52,458 bases of DNA from Saccharopolyspora rectivirgula DSM 43747 (GCF_000497205.1 NZ_AYJW01000027.1:1-52458); one strand, 5' to 3'. Positions 25,275 to 33,590 are shown, numbered from the stretch's first letter. The notes: generated by a model not told the origin, from the sequence alone. Numbers and translations are program-made.

Positions 25275-26240
25275 TCAGCGGATGACGATCGGGTTCACCG
25301 GGGCACCGGTCCCTTCGACGACCTTCAGCGGCGCCGCCGCGTACAGGAAGCTCCACCGGTTGTCCCGCGCGCAGGCTTCGGCCAGGTCGTCCAGCCAGAT
25401 CACCTCGCTGAGCGCCACCCCGAGGTTGCGCATCAGGGCGCAGTGCAGGGGCAGCATCACCCCGGTCTCCGGGTCCTTCGTCACCTCGTTGGCGATGGTG
25501 TCGGTGACGAGGTTGGGGATTTCGGTCTGTTGGAACCACTCGACCAGTTCCCGGGAGTAGGTCAGGCCGGGCTCGTTGAAGTCGTCGTAGAACTCCTCGG
25601 GCGTGGTCTTGTACCAGTAGCCGAGGAAACCGGTTCGGATGAGCAGGATGTCGTGGCGTTCGATGGTCACGCCCTGCTTCTCCGCGGCCGCCAGCAGGTC
25701 GTTGTGGTCGAAGGTCTCGCCCTTGTCCAGGTGTTCCTTGCCGCGGTGCCGGGCCATGTCGATGAGCACCCCGCGGCCGACCACGCCCTTCTCGGCGATC
25801 GGCAGGATCGAAGCCTTGGACAGGCCGCCGATGGTGGTCTTGGCGTCGTAGCCGTTCCAGATCTTGCCGTCGTACCAGACGTGCCCGAGCGCGTCGTACT
25901 GCGACGAGCCCTGCAGGAAGATCTTCGCCACGTCGTCGGCGTAGTGCACGCCGCCGGGGAATTGCGGTGCGTCGTCCTTGCCCGGTCCCCAGCTGGATTC
26001 GTCGAGGACGTTCTCCCGCTCCATGCTCTTGCGGCCGGGGAAGACGGGGTCCCCTTTGGGGTGGCCCATCTGCGTTTGCAGGGTGAAGACCTCGCCGGTC
26101 TTGACTTCTCCGATGCCGCGCAGCACTTCGCTGGAGTCCAGGTAGTTCAGGCAGCCCAGCTCGTCGTCCGGTCCCCACTTGCCCCAGTTGTTGGGGGCGT
26201 CCTCACCCAGCACTTCGCGCATCGACGGGGCTTCGGTCAT
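25275..26240 (-). CDS. Cyclase-family metal-dependent hydrolase (PF04199 type)
   Basis: 321-residue member of the cyclase/kynurenine-formamidase-like family. Characteristic stretches are NNWGKWGPDDELGCLNYL near the start, QYDALGHVWYDGKIWNGY (the metal-binding His segment in this subfamily), GRGVLIDMARHRGKEHLDKGE and HDILLIRTGFLGYW. ATG 26240 is preceded by AAGGAGCTGCCGATC. The upstream region holds a palindrome and the divergent XRE-TetR gene. With the ligase 10 nt downstream, it probably opens or hydrolyses an intermediate that the ligase then activates; the compound is unknown. Confidence 0.88.
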   Translation of the reverse strand: MTEAPSMREVLGEDAPNNWGKWGPDDELGCLNYLDSSEVLRGIGEVKTGEVFTLQTQMGHPKGDPVFPGRKSMERENVLDESSWGPGKDDAPQFPGGVHYADDVAKIFLQGSSQYDALGHVWYDGKIWNGYDAKTTIGGLSKASILPIAEKGVVGRGVLIDMARHRGKEHLDKGETFDHNDLLAAAEKQGVTIERHDILLIRTGFLGYWYKTTPEEFYDDFNEPGLTYSRELVEWFQQTEIPNLVTDTIANEVTKDPETGVMLPLHCALMRNLGVALSEVIWLDDLAEACARDNRWSFLYAAAPLKVVEGTGAPVNPIVIR

Positions 26241-26277
26241 GATCGGCAGCTCCTTCGCCACTGGCACCGAATGGTCG

Positions 26278-26295
26278 TCCGAACGATCGTTTGGA
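26278..26295. promoter_or_regulatory. Near-perfect 18-bp palindrome before the cyclase gene
   Basis: TCCGAACGATCGTTTGGA matches its reverse complement at 16 of 18 positions and lies 38 bp upstream of the cyclase start. Candidate operator for the divergent regulator. Confidence 0.5.
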
Positions 26296-26393
26296 ATTTG
26301 TTCAGTGATGATCTGCATCACACAACGATGTGTCAACACTTCCTTGCGATCAGGGGGAGTTTCTTGGCGGTGAAAGGCGCCGCGCTATCTTTC

Positions 26394-26412
26394 TGTTTAG
26401 GTTTTCTAAACA
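26394..26412. promoter_or_regulatory. Inverted repeat before the XRE-TetR gene
   Basis: TGTTTAG, five spacer bases, CTAAACA. The site ends 22 bp before the regulator ATG, a position suited to autorepression. Confidence 0.55.
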
Positions 26413-26433
26413 AGATCAGGATTGGGGGACCGC

Positions 26434-27333
26434 ATGACCGCCTCCAGCGCTACCGGGCCGCCCGGCGCGCAAATACGAGCAGCCCGCCTGCGGCGCAACC
26501 TGACCGTGCGCACCCTCGCCTCCGCCGTGGGCGTCAGCCCGGCGACGATCAGCCAGATCGAGAACGGGCGCACGAAGGTGAGCGTTTCCCGGCTGGGGCG
26601 GATAGCCGACGCCCTGGACATGACCGTGGCGGAAATCCTCGACATCGATCCGCGCGGTGAAACCGCGCACCGGGGCAGAGCTGCCAAGCCGTCCGGAGCA
26701 GCGGCGGCAACGCCGCACGTCCCACCGATTCCGCACTGGCGCGACTACGAACCGCTGGACTTCGACCCCGTTCTCGCCGCTGCGCTCAGCGAGTTCGTCG
26801 AAATCGGCTACCACGGAGCGACCGTGCGCAGCATCGCCGCGCGCTGCGGCTTCTCGGTTTCGGGCATCTACCACTACTACACCAGCAAGCAGCAGATGCT
26901 GGTCACCATTCTCGAACGCACCATGACGGAGCTGCTGGCACGAGCCGAAGCAGCCCGGGGCGAGGGGAACGACCCCGTCGAGAGGTTCAGCTTCCTCATC
27001 GAGCACCTCGCCCTCTTCCACACCCACCGCCGAGAACTCGGCTTCGTGGGCGCGAGCGAGATGCGCAGCTTGGCCGGCTCCGCCCGACGGCGGATCGCCG
27101 CGATGCGCGTCGCCCAGCAGCGCATGGTCGATGCGGAAGCCGAGCAAGCAGCTCGTCAAGGGGACTTCTGCACGAGCCACCCGCGAGAAGCGGCCAGGGC
27201 GGTGGTCACGATGTGCACCGCGCTGTCGGGCTGGTGGCGCCCGGACGGTCCGCTTGCTCCCGAGCAGATCGCTGAGCAGTACGTCGATTTCGCGCTCGAC
27301 CTGATGCGCCACCGGAAGACGCGCCAACGGTGA
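26434..27333 (+). CDS. Regulator with fused XRE and TetR DNA-binding domains
   Basis: 299 residues with two complete helix-turn-helix modules. The XRE/Cro-type domain comes first (QIRAARLRRNLTVRTLASAV to ATISQIENGRTKVSV, about 13-68). A Pro/Ala-rich linker (75-105) follows, then a TetR domain (ALSEFVEIGYHGATVRSIAA to CGFSVSGIYHYYTSKQQML, about 115-160) and a helical effector domain. ATG 26434 has GGGGGA upstream. It is divergent from the cyclase-ligase genes, which it most likely represses in response to a pathway compound. Two different palindromes in the shared promoter could match the two DNA-binding heads. Confidence 0.9.
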   Translation: MTASSATGPPGAQIRAARLRRNLTVRTLASAVGVSPATISQIENGRTKVSVSRLGRIADALDMTVAEILDIDPRGETAHRGRAAKPSGAAAATPHVPPIPHWRDYEPLDFDPVLAAALSEFVEIGYHGATVRSIAARCGFSVSGIYHYYTSKQQMLVTILERTMTELLARAEAARGEGNDPVERFSFLIEHLALFHTHRRELGFVGASEMRSLAGSARRRIAAMRVAQQRMVDAEAEQAARQGDFCTSHPREAARAVVTMCTALSGWWRPDGPLAPEQIAEQYVDFALDLMRHRKTRQR

Positions 27334-27466
27334 CCCCGCCGGTCCGACCGCGATGGACTTGTCCTCAATGGAGTCCGGAGGATCGGGCGCGCGATGATCG
27401 GCGGATGCGAGATCTTCCTTTGCTGACGGGATGTTCTCGCCTTGTGCTGGTGCGGGGCGCCGGTGT

Positions 27467-27949
27467 TCAGCTGCCCAGCGAGGTGAACCCCCCGACGATG
27501 GTTCCGTAGACGACGTGGGACAAGAGGTTGACCACCGGCGTCCCCGGGCCGTAGTTGCGCATCAGGAATCCGGGAGATTCGAGCAGCGCCACCTCGGGAG
27601 CACTGGTCAACGCGCTGCCCATGCGAGGATGCACCAGTGGCAGCAGGACGTTGACCAGCACGGTGCTGGCGAACAGCCCGTGCACCAAGCCGAAGAGCGC
27701 CCCCAGGCCCCACCCCGCCTGGCCGATGGCGATGAAGACCGCGTAGTACATGAACGCGAAGACCTGCCCGTTCACGAAGTGGAGCAGGTACCCCGCGGCT
27801 TTGGCGCGCGTGCGGTTGACGGTGACCGCGGTGCCGAGCAGGAACGGCAGGTCCGCGCGGGTGAGCTTCAGTTCGCTGGCCGCCCGCAGCGCGGTGGTCA
27901 GCACCAGCGTGCCGATGAAAGCACCCGCCACAGTTCCCCAGGGGTTCAC
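27467..27949 (-). CDS. Small integral membrane protein coupled to GH15
   Basis: 160-residue protein with about four hydrophobic segments: TVAGAFIGTLVLTTALRAA, the 55-80 region ending FMYYAVFIAIG, LGALFGLVHGLFASTVLVNVL and the C-terminal VVNLLSHVVYGTIVGGF. The GTG start overlaps the GH15 stop by 4 nt (GTGA), so it is translated with the GH15 enzyme. I do not recognise a named family. It could anchor or assist a membrane process linked to GH15, but nothing in the sequence proves it. Confidence 0.8.
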   Translation of the reverse strand: MNPWGTVAGAFIGTLVLTTALRAASELKLTRADLPFLLGTAVTVNRTRAKAAGYLLHFVNGQVFAFMYYAVFIAIGQAGWGLGALFGLVHGLFASTVLVNVLLPLVHPRMGSALTSAPEVALLESPGFLMRNYGPGTPVVNLLSHVVYGTIVGGFTSLGS

Positions 27950-29799
27950 CGGGACGCCTCCTCGCTCGCGTTGCTGATGGCGCAGGCCGCGCTGATCAGC
28001 GCCAGATGGCTGAGGCCTTGCGGCAGGTTTCCCAAGAACTCCCCGGTCCCCGGGGCGACCTCTTCGCTGTAGAGGCCGACGTCGTTGGCCAGGTCGAGCA
28101 GCTCCTCCATCAGCTCCACGGCCTCGGGGAGGAAGCCGGTGCGGGCCAGGGCCTCGGCCAACCAGAAGGAACAGGCCAGAAAAGCCCCCTCGGTGCCGCT
28201 GAGCCCGTCCTCTCCGGTGTACCTGGCGACGTAGGGCCCGTGGCGGAGTTCTCGGGCGAGCGTGCTGACCGTGGCCCGCGTGCGCTGCTCGCTGCCGTCG
28301 TACCCGTAGAGGAAGCCCAGCAGGACGGCGGCGTCCAGCTCTTCGCTGTCGGCGGAACGCACGTAGCTGTTGCGGTTCCGGGAGAAGCAGCGGGTTTCGA
28401 TGAACTCGGCCACCTCGTCGCGGGTGGTTCGCCAGCGGTTGCTGTTGCGGTTCGGGATCAGCCCGCGCTCGGCGAGGTCGGCGGCGCGGTCCAGCGCCAC
28501 CCAGCACATCATCTTCGACTGGGTGAAGTGGCGGGGCGCGCTGCGGACTTCCCAGATGCCCGAGTCGGGTTGCCGCCAGAGCCGGCACACCAGGTCGGCG
28601 AGTTCGGCGAGGCGGCGCGCGAAGTCGGTGTCCAGCGCCTGGCCGGCCAGCGCGTACAGCCACGCGGTCTGCAACAACTCCCCGTAGGTGTCCAGCTGGA
28701 GCTGTTCGGTGGCGGCGTTTCCAACGCGCACGGGAGCAGAACCCCGGTAGCCCTCCCAGCTGAGGGTCCGTTCCGGTGCGCGCTGGCCACCGTCCAGTCG
28801 GTACAGCACGTGCAGGCTCGGGTGGGAGAGCTGGGAGGCGTGCATCAGCCACCAGAAGTAGGCGTGGGCTTCCCCGGGGCAGCCGAGCTGCAGGAAGGCC
28901 ACCAGGGTGAAAACGGAGTCGCGGATCCAGGACAGGCGGTAGTCCCAGTTGCGCTCGCCGCCGACGCTCTCCGGCAGCGAGGTCGTCGCCGCGGCCGCCA
29001 CGGCACCGGAAGGGGCGTAGATCAGCAGTTTCAGCGCCAGCAGGCTGCGCATCACCTCCTGCTGCCAGCGGCCGCGGTAGGTGCGGCGCGCTGTCCAGTG
29101 CTGCCAGGCCGCGCACGTGCGCTCCAGGCGTTCTTCGCACTCGGCGCGGACCGGCAGGACGAGGGGTTCCTGGTGCGCGAACGGCATGGCGAGCACGGCG
29201 CGCTGGCCCTGGCCCAGCTCGAACCGGTCGCCGGCGGTCGTCCCGTCCCACTTCGGGGAGCCGGCACCCCAGGAGCAGATGGCGAGCGCGTCCCCACCAG
29301 TGGCCGCCACCGGAACACCGGAGCGCGAGGAGAACTGAGCGCGGGCGGCGCCGTAGTCGAACCGGGGTTGCACGCTCCACCGCAGCGGCACGGACCCGGA
29401 CACGCCTTCGAGCCGCCGCACCAGCTCGCGCGCCGGGCTGAGCGCCTCGTCGTCGCGCAGGGTCAGCGCATCGGTGACCCGCACGGTGCCCCGGTCGGTG
29501 AGGAAGGTGGTCTCCAGCACGTTGGTTCCGGGCAGGTAGCGGCGCTGCGTGCGGTAGGGGACCTCCGGTTCGAGAGCGCACCGGCCGCCCTGGTCGGCGT
29601 CCAGCACGGCGCCGAACACCGCGGGGGAGTCCAGGTCGGGCACACCCAGCCAGTCCACCGAGCCGCGCCGGGAGACCAGGGCTGCGGTCCGGCCGTCACC
29701 GATCACCGCGTAGTCGCGCAGCGGGACGTAACCACCGGGCTGCGAGCTCGGTGATCGGGGCTGCCGATCGGTTCCTGAGGAGCCACGGGCGGCTCTCAT
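27946..29799 (-). CDS. Glycoside hydrolase family 15 protein (glucoamylase/trehalase type)
   Basis: 617-residue inverting alpha-glucosidase-type enzyme, cytoplasmic because no signal peptide is visible. The N-terminal beta-sandwich domain starts with PLRDYAVIGDGRTAALVSRRGSVDWLGVPDLDSPAVF. The (alpha/alpha)6 barrel carries the family hallmark NWDYRLSWIRDSVFTLVAFLQLG and later GIWEVRSAPRHFTQSKMMCWVALDRA, which includes the expected acid residue in the WE pair. Mycobacterial members are trehalases and others glucoamylases; activity cannot be assigned here. ATG 29799 follows GGGAAGGTGGTGGC and an 18-bp palindrome; the longer frame is rejected. Confidence 0.9.
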   Translation of the reverse strand: MRAARGSSGTDRQPRSPSSQPGGYVPLRDYAVIGDGRTAALVSRRGSVDWLGVPDLDSPAVFGAVLDADQGGRCALEPEVPYRTQRRYLPGTNVLETTFLTDRGTVRVTDALTLRDDEALSPARELVRRLEGVSGSVPLRWSVQPRFDYGAARAQFSSRSGVPVAATGGDALAICSWGAGSPKWDGTTAGDRFELGQGQRAVLAMPFAHQEPLVLPVRAECEERLERTCAAWQHWTARRTYRGRWQQEVMRSLLALKLLIYAPSGAVAAAATTSLPESVGGERNWDYRLSWIRDSVFTLVAFLQLGCPGEAHAYFWWLMHASQLSHPSLHVLYRLDGGQRAPERTLSWEGYRGSAPVRVGNAATEQLQLDTYGELLQTAWLYALAGQALDTDFARRLAELADLVCRLWRQPDSGIWEVRSAPRHFTQSKMMCWVALDRAADLAERGLIPNRNSNRWRTTRDEVAEFIETRCFSRNRNSYVRSADSEELDAAVLLGFLYGYDGSEQRTRATVSTLARELRHGPYVARYTGEDGLSGTEGAFLACSFWLAEALARTGFLPEAVELMEELLDLANDVGLYSEEVAPGTGEFLGNLPQGLSHLALISAACAISNASEEASR

Positions 29800-29810
29800 G
29801 CCACCACCTT

Positions 29811-29828
29811 CCCACCGGATCCGGTGGG
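29811..29828. promoter_or_regulatory. 18-bp perfect palindrome at the GH15 leader
   Basis: CCCACCGGATCCGGTGGG ends immediately before the ribosome binding site of the GH15 gene. It could be an operator or an mRNA hairpin controlling translation. Confidence 0.5.
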
Positions 29829-30231
29829 TTGCTCGCCGCTGGAGCGCGCCGAGCTGGGCGGCGTACCTGCAAGGCAGCAGCGCGGAGCCGCCCCCTCCAG
29901 CCGCGCGGGTTGCGCACCGGTGGCCGGGGATCGGAATGAGATCGCTGGGCAACTGGTGATCTCATGTGGAGGGTGCGCTGAACGGCATTGGCGGACTGCA
30001 AGATCGGACGGCGGTGTTGTTGTAGTTGACGCAAGGCTCCGCGGAACTCCGTCGTTCCGGATTCTTTGTGGACAGTGAAGACCCGTGCGTTCGGCAGGAA
30101 CCTCGGTGCCGGTTCTGGAGGATGGTCGAGCCCCGGTGGAAGTGGGTCCATCGCAAAACCCGATCGCCAGCGGCCACGGCGGAACCGCGCGGAACACGAC
30201 CGTTCCGGTAGCGCGCCCCGGGGGAGACGTC
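29829..30231. other. Divergent intergenic region with a second inverted repeat
   Basis: No gene seen. It contains ATGAGATC (29936-29943) and its complement (29958-29965) around 14 nt, and a GGAAC/GTTCC repeat further right. Probably carries the promoters of the GH15 and OsmC units. Confidence 0.45.
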
Positions 30232-30672
30232 GTGCGGAGAACGCGGATCTGCAGCATGCTCTACGGCATGTCCGCAGAGCAACGGATAGCCGAACACCTC
30301 GCCGTCTCCGAACGCGGCGAGGTCAGGGTGGGCGAGAACGGCATGCGGTGGCGGGTCACCACGCCGGACAGCGTCCACTCCGATGCTGCGGATCCCGAGA
30401 TGCTCTACGCGGCCGCGCTCGCCTCCTGCCTGCACCAGAGCGTGGTGCTGGAAGCCAGCAAGGAAGGCGTGCCCACGGAGAGCAGTCGAGTCCGGGCCAC
30501 GGTCACCTTGAAGCTCGTGCAGGAGAAGTTCACCATGCAGGCCGCTGTCGCGGTCGAACTCCCCGGGACCGACGACAACACCGCTCGGTCGATCCAGCAG
30601 CGCGCCTGGCAGTCCTGCCCGATGACCAGGAACATCGACATCACGTTCGAAGAACAGCCCAGCGGGGCCTGA
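30232..30672 (+). CDS. OsmC/Ohr-family peroxide-reducing protein
   Basis: Thiol peroxidase fold of 146 residues from GTG 30232. The two reactive cysteines are Cys66 in LASCLHQSVVLEASKEG and Cys129 in QSCPMTRNI, the Ohr/OsmC arrangement for organic hydroperoxide reduction. I prefer GTG 30232 because GGGGGAG lies 5 nt upstream; ATG 30256 and 30268 are alternatives. First gene of a rightward group of four, followed 54 nt later by a membrane protein. Confidence 0.88.
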   Translation: MRRTRICSMLYGMSAEQRIAEHLAVSERGEVRVGENGMRWRVTTPDSVHSDAADPEMLYAAALASCLHQSVVLEASKEGVPTESSRVRATVTLKLVQEKFTMQAAVAVELPGTDDNTARSIQQRAWQSCPMTRNIDITFEEQPSGA

Positions 30673-30726
30673 CTGCTCGCCGCCCGGGCACCCCGCGGGG
30701 GAAATTCCGGAGCGAGGAGGTGTGCG

Positions 30727-31287
30727 TTGTCCGAACGCAGCACGGTGATGCGAGCGCTGCACGAACTCGGCCTGGGGGCGTGGTTCGGCGGCTCCCTGAT
30801 GGGGGCGGTGGGTCTGAACGGGGCCGCCAACTCCATGGGGGACCGCGGGCAGACCCGGCGGATATCCAGCGCCGGATGGGCCAAGTGGGCCCCGGTCAAC
30901 GCCGCAGCCCTCGGCGCCTACGTCGTCGGCGGGGTGGGTCTGCTCAAAGCCAACCGCGCGCGGATCAAATACCAGCAAGGCGTGGCGGCGTCCTCCTTCT
31001 GGAAGAGCGCGGTCACCGGTGCGGCGCTCGCGGCGACGGCCTACTCGGCGGTCCTCGGCAAGCGGGTGGCGCAGGCGACGTCGGAGCAGACCGACGAATC
31101 CCACCAGCCGCACCCCGGGCAGGCCCCCGACGTGGCCGCCATCGAGCGGCGGTTGCGGGTCACCCAGTGGGCGGTGCCGGCGTTGACCGGTGCCCTGGTC
31201 GTCCTCAACGCCCTGCAGGGTGAACAGCAACGCGGGGACCAGGAGATCCGTGGTTACCTGGCGCAGAACCTGTGGCCGTTGGGATAG
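30727..31287 (+). CDS. Hypothetical membrane protein
   Basis: 186 residues with three or four hydrophobic segments (GLGAWFGGSLMGAVGL, APVNAAALGAYVVGGVGLL, SAVTGAALAATAYSAVL and AVPALTGALVVLNAL) and a short hydrophilic loop rich in Gln, His and Pro near 120-135. TTG 30727 is supported by GAGGAGGT seven nt upstream. I do not recognise a characterised family. It sits between the OsmC and PPOX genes with 54- and 48-nt gaps, so the group looks cotranscribed. Confidence 0.82.
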   Translation: MSERSTVMRALHELGLGAWFGGSLMGAVGLNGAANSMGDRGQTRRISSAGWAKWAPVNAAALGAYVVGGVGLLKANRARIKYQQGVAASSFWKSAVTGAALAATAYSAVLGKRVAQATSEQTDESHQPHPGQAPDVAAIERRLRVTQWAVPALTGALVVLNALQGEQQRGDQEIRGYLAQNLWPLG

Positions 31288-31335
31288 TTCAGGTGAGCAC
31301 AGGTTCGCGGAGAACAGAGCAACGAGGAGAACGTC

Positions 31336-31758
31336 GTGGCGAAACCACCACTGCCCGATGAGGTGAGCCAGCTGCTGGCGAAGCCCAACCCGTGTGTCAT
31401 CACCACGCTGCGCCCGGACGGCCAACCGGTCTCCGTGGCGACCTGGTACTCGTGGGAGAACGGTCGCGTGCTGGTCAACATGGACGAAGGCCGCAAACGG
31501 CTCGAGTACATGCGGGCGGATCCGCGGGTCTCCCTGACCATCTTGGACGAGAAGAGCTGGTACACGCACGTCAGCCTGCAGGGGAGGGTGGTTGCCCTGG
31601 AGGACGACGTGGACCTGCGGACCATCGACCGGTTGGCCAAGCACTACACCGGAGAGCAGTACCCGGTGCGCGACCGCAAACGGGTCAACGCGTGGATCGA
31701 GATCGACCGCTGGCACGGCTGGGGTGCGGCGGAGAACAAGGACGTCGAGCACCACTAG
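31336..31758 (+). CDS. PPOX-class F420-dependent flavin/deazaflavin enzyme
   Basis: 140-residue split-barrel protein of the pyridoxamine-phosphate-oxidase superfamily. Stretches LLAKPNPCVITTLRPDGQPVS, VATWYSWENGRVLVNMDEGRKRL and YMRADPRVSLTILDE match small actinobacterial F420-dependent PPOX enzymes, which reduce quinones, biliverdin or similar acceptors. GTG 31336 has AGGAG six nt upstream. Its stop is followed after 2 nt by the start of the next gene, showing tight coupling. Confidence 0.88.
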   Translation: MAKPPLPDEVSQLLAKPNPCVITTLRPDGQPVSVATWYSWENGRVLVNMDEGRKRLEYMRADPRVSLTILDEKSWYTHVSLQGRVVALEDDVDLRTIDRLAKHYTGEQYPVRDRKRVNAWIEIDRWHGWGAAENKDVEHH

Positions 31759-31760
31759 CC

Positions 31761-32777
31761 GTGGCACCCGTGCGGGCGGCCCTGGTGACACCGCTGTCCG
31801 GCCCGATGGGCGGATTCGGTCGAGCCGGGGCCGCCGCGCTCGCCCTCTGGGCCGACCGGTTCAGCGGTCCCGATCAGGTGCGCTTGACGGTGGTGGACGC
31901 CCACCCCGATGCCCGGGGCGCACTGCACCGCGCGGAGGGCACCCGCCCGGACCTGCTCTTCGGGCCCTACGGCAGCGGGCCCGCCGCCAGAGCGGCCGCC
32001 GCAGCTTCCCGGCTGGTGTGGAACCACGGAGGAGCGCAGGTGCCGCCGCGGCGCAATGTCATCAACGTGCTGGCTCCGGCCCGCACCTACTTCACGGGAG
32101 CTGTGCAACTCCTGCACCACCACCTCGCCGGGGGCTTCAGCGCCGGTGTTCTGCACTCGGACACCGGGTTCGGCCGCGGGGTGGGCGGTGGGGCGCTCGC
32201 CGAAGCGCAGCGGCTGGGGATCGAAACCCGCCGAGCCGTGCTGCCGGAGTCCACCCCGGAGGCCGACGTGCTGCTGGTGGTCGCCAGTCCCGCTCAGGAA
32301 GTGCGGATCGCTGAAACCTTGGACTTCCGGGGCAGGAAGGCGGTGGGCTTCGTCGCTGCCGGGGTCCGGGAAGTGCTCTCCGGTCTCGGCGAGCGGCGGG
32401 AAGGCCTGTTGGGACCGGCGCAGTGGTTGGCGGAAGCCGCCCCGATCCCCGACGAAGGCCCCAGCGCGGAGGAATTCTTGGCTGCTTTCCGGGAGCGCAC
32501 CGGTCAAGAACCCGCTTATCCCGCGGTGCAGGCGTTCGCCGCGGGATTGCTCGCCCTGCGCTGCCTGCGCGCAGCGGGTGCTTCCCGCGACGCGGCGGTG
32601 CTGGAGGCCGCCCGCCGGCTGGACTGCACGACGCTGTTCGGCCGGTTCCGCATCGACACCCGAGGCCAGCAGGTGGGCCACCGGGTGTTGACGGTGCAGT
32701 GGCGAGGTGGCCGGCGCGTGGTCGTGTGGCCGCCGGAGTCCGCCGGCGCTCGCTGGCAACCGCTGCCCGTCGCGTAG
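31761..32777 (+). CDS. Leucine-type periplasmic-binding fold protein without export signal
   Basis: 338 residues resembling the ligand-binding domain of branched-chain amino-acid ABC receptors (PBP type I): VRAALVTPLSGPMGGFGRAGAAAL at the start, DLLFGPYGSGPAARAAAAAS, FSAGVLHSDTGFGRGVGGGALAEAQRLGIE, and AYPAVQAFAAGLLALRCLR near the end. Exported relatives have a signal peptide and lipobox before this; here the first codon, GTG 31761, sits 2 nt after the PPOX stop and the fold begins at once. It should therefore be cytosolic. No permease or ATPase is nearby. It may be a cytosolic sensor rather than a transporter part. Confidence 0.82.
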   Translation: MAPVRAALVTPLSGPMGGFGRAGAAALALWADRFSGPDQVRLTVVDAHPDARGALHRAEGTRPDLLFGPYGSGPAARAAAAASRLVWNHGGAQVPPRRNVINVLAPARTYFTGAVQLLHHHLAGGFSAGVLHSDTGFGRGVGGGALAEAQRLGIETRRAVLPESTPEADVLLVVASPAQEVRIAETLDFRGRKAVGFVAAGVREVLSGLGERREGLLGPAQWLAEAAPIPDEGPSAEEFLAAFRERTGQEPAYPAVQAFAAGLLALRCLRAAGASRDAAVLEAARRLDCTTLFGRFRIDTRGQQVGHRVLTVQWRGGRRVVVWPPESAGARWQPLPVA

Positions 32778-32786
32778 TGCTCCGCT

Positions 32787-33590
32787 TCAGAGCGGCTCGG
32801 CTTGGCGGTGCGGCCGGCCGACCCTGCTGCCCACATAGGCCAGTTCCCGCACCTTGGCCAGCCACTGCGGGTAGAGCTGCAGCTCCTGCGGGCGGTGGAG
32901 CATCGGGTCGTAACCGAGGCGCTCCTCGTCCTGGCGCTGGGTGTGCAGTTCCAGCTGGGCGAACGGCTGCCACTTGCCCCGCACGCCACCGCGCCAGTGG
33001 AGGGTGGCGCGCAGCGGCCCGGTGCGCAGTCCGCGCTCCACCGCCTCCAGCGAGGCGCCCGGTAGCTCGTCGATCGTGGCCGAGAGCCACACCAGCTTCT
33101 TGTGGAGCCGGTACGGGGCCAGGGTGCTGTAGCGGGCGCGGTCCCACGACCGGGCGGGGAAGGGGATCACCTGGGCCGGGCCCCACCCGCAGCTGGCAAG
33201 GGCGAAGTCCCAGTGGCGGGACGGTCCGCCCGCGTCGAGCAGGCGAATGCTCAGCCCCAGGACGTCCGGGACGTCGCCGGGCAGGCCGATCCCCCGGGAC
33301 ATGCGGGCGAGCACGGGATTGCGGGTTCCCGCCTCCCACGGCAGCGGGCCCCTCGCCAAGACGGTGAGCTCCCCGTCGAGGACCAGTCCGTGGGGGTGGA
33401 AGACCCGGGCGTTGCGCAGCTGGGCGAGGGCGCGGAACACCGAGGGGAACACGCCGCTGGAGTCCGGGATGGCGCTGGGGGTGGTGGGGGCTGACCGCGG
33501 TCGGGGGATGCGCGGAAGCGTCTTGCCGCGCGTCAGTTTCCGGGTCAGTCGGCTCATGGTCAGTGCGGTGGTCACCGGTGTTCGGGTCAC
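32787..33590 (-). CDS. Hypothetical protein, distantly catalase-like in places
   Basis: 267 residues, converging on the binding-fold gene with a 9-nt gap. No signal peptide or membrane segment. The central part (VFHPHGLVLDGELTVLARGP, then VLARMSRGIGLPGDVPDVLGLSIRLLD, then HWDFALASCGWG) faintly recalls the N-terminal barrel of the heme catalase superfamily, and similar actinobacterial proteins are sometimes labelled phosphodiesterase. Neither function is supported by clear catalytic residues. GTG 33590 is preceded by GAGGGGGACC. Confidence 0.7.
   Translation of the reverse strand: MTRTPVTTALTMSRLTRKLTRGKTLPRIPRPRSAPTTPSAIPDSSGVFPSVFRALAQLRNARVFHPHGLVLDGELTVLARGPLPWEAGTRNPVLARMSRGIGLPGDVPDVLGLSIRLLDAGGPSRHWDFALASCGWGPAQVIPFPARSWDRARYSTLAPYRLHKKLVWLSATIDELPGASLEAVERGLRTGPLRATLHWRGGVRGKWQPFAQLELHTQRQDEERLGYDPMLHRPQELQLYPQWLAKVRELAYVGSRVGRPHRQAEPL

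Noticed and set aside
23606-25285. 559-codon rightward frame opposite the acyl-CoA ligase
   Set aside because: Antisense shadow without recognisable sequence.
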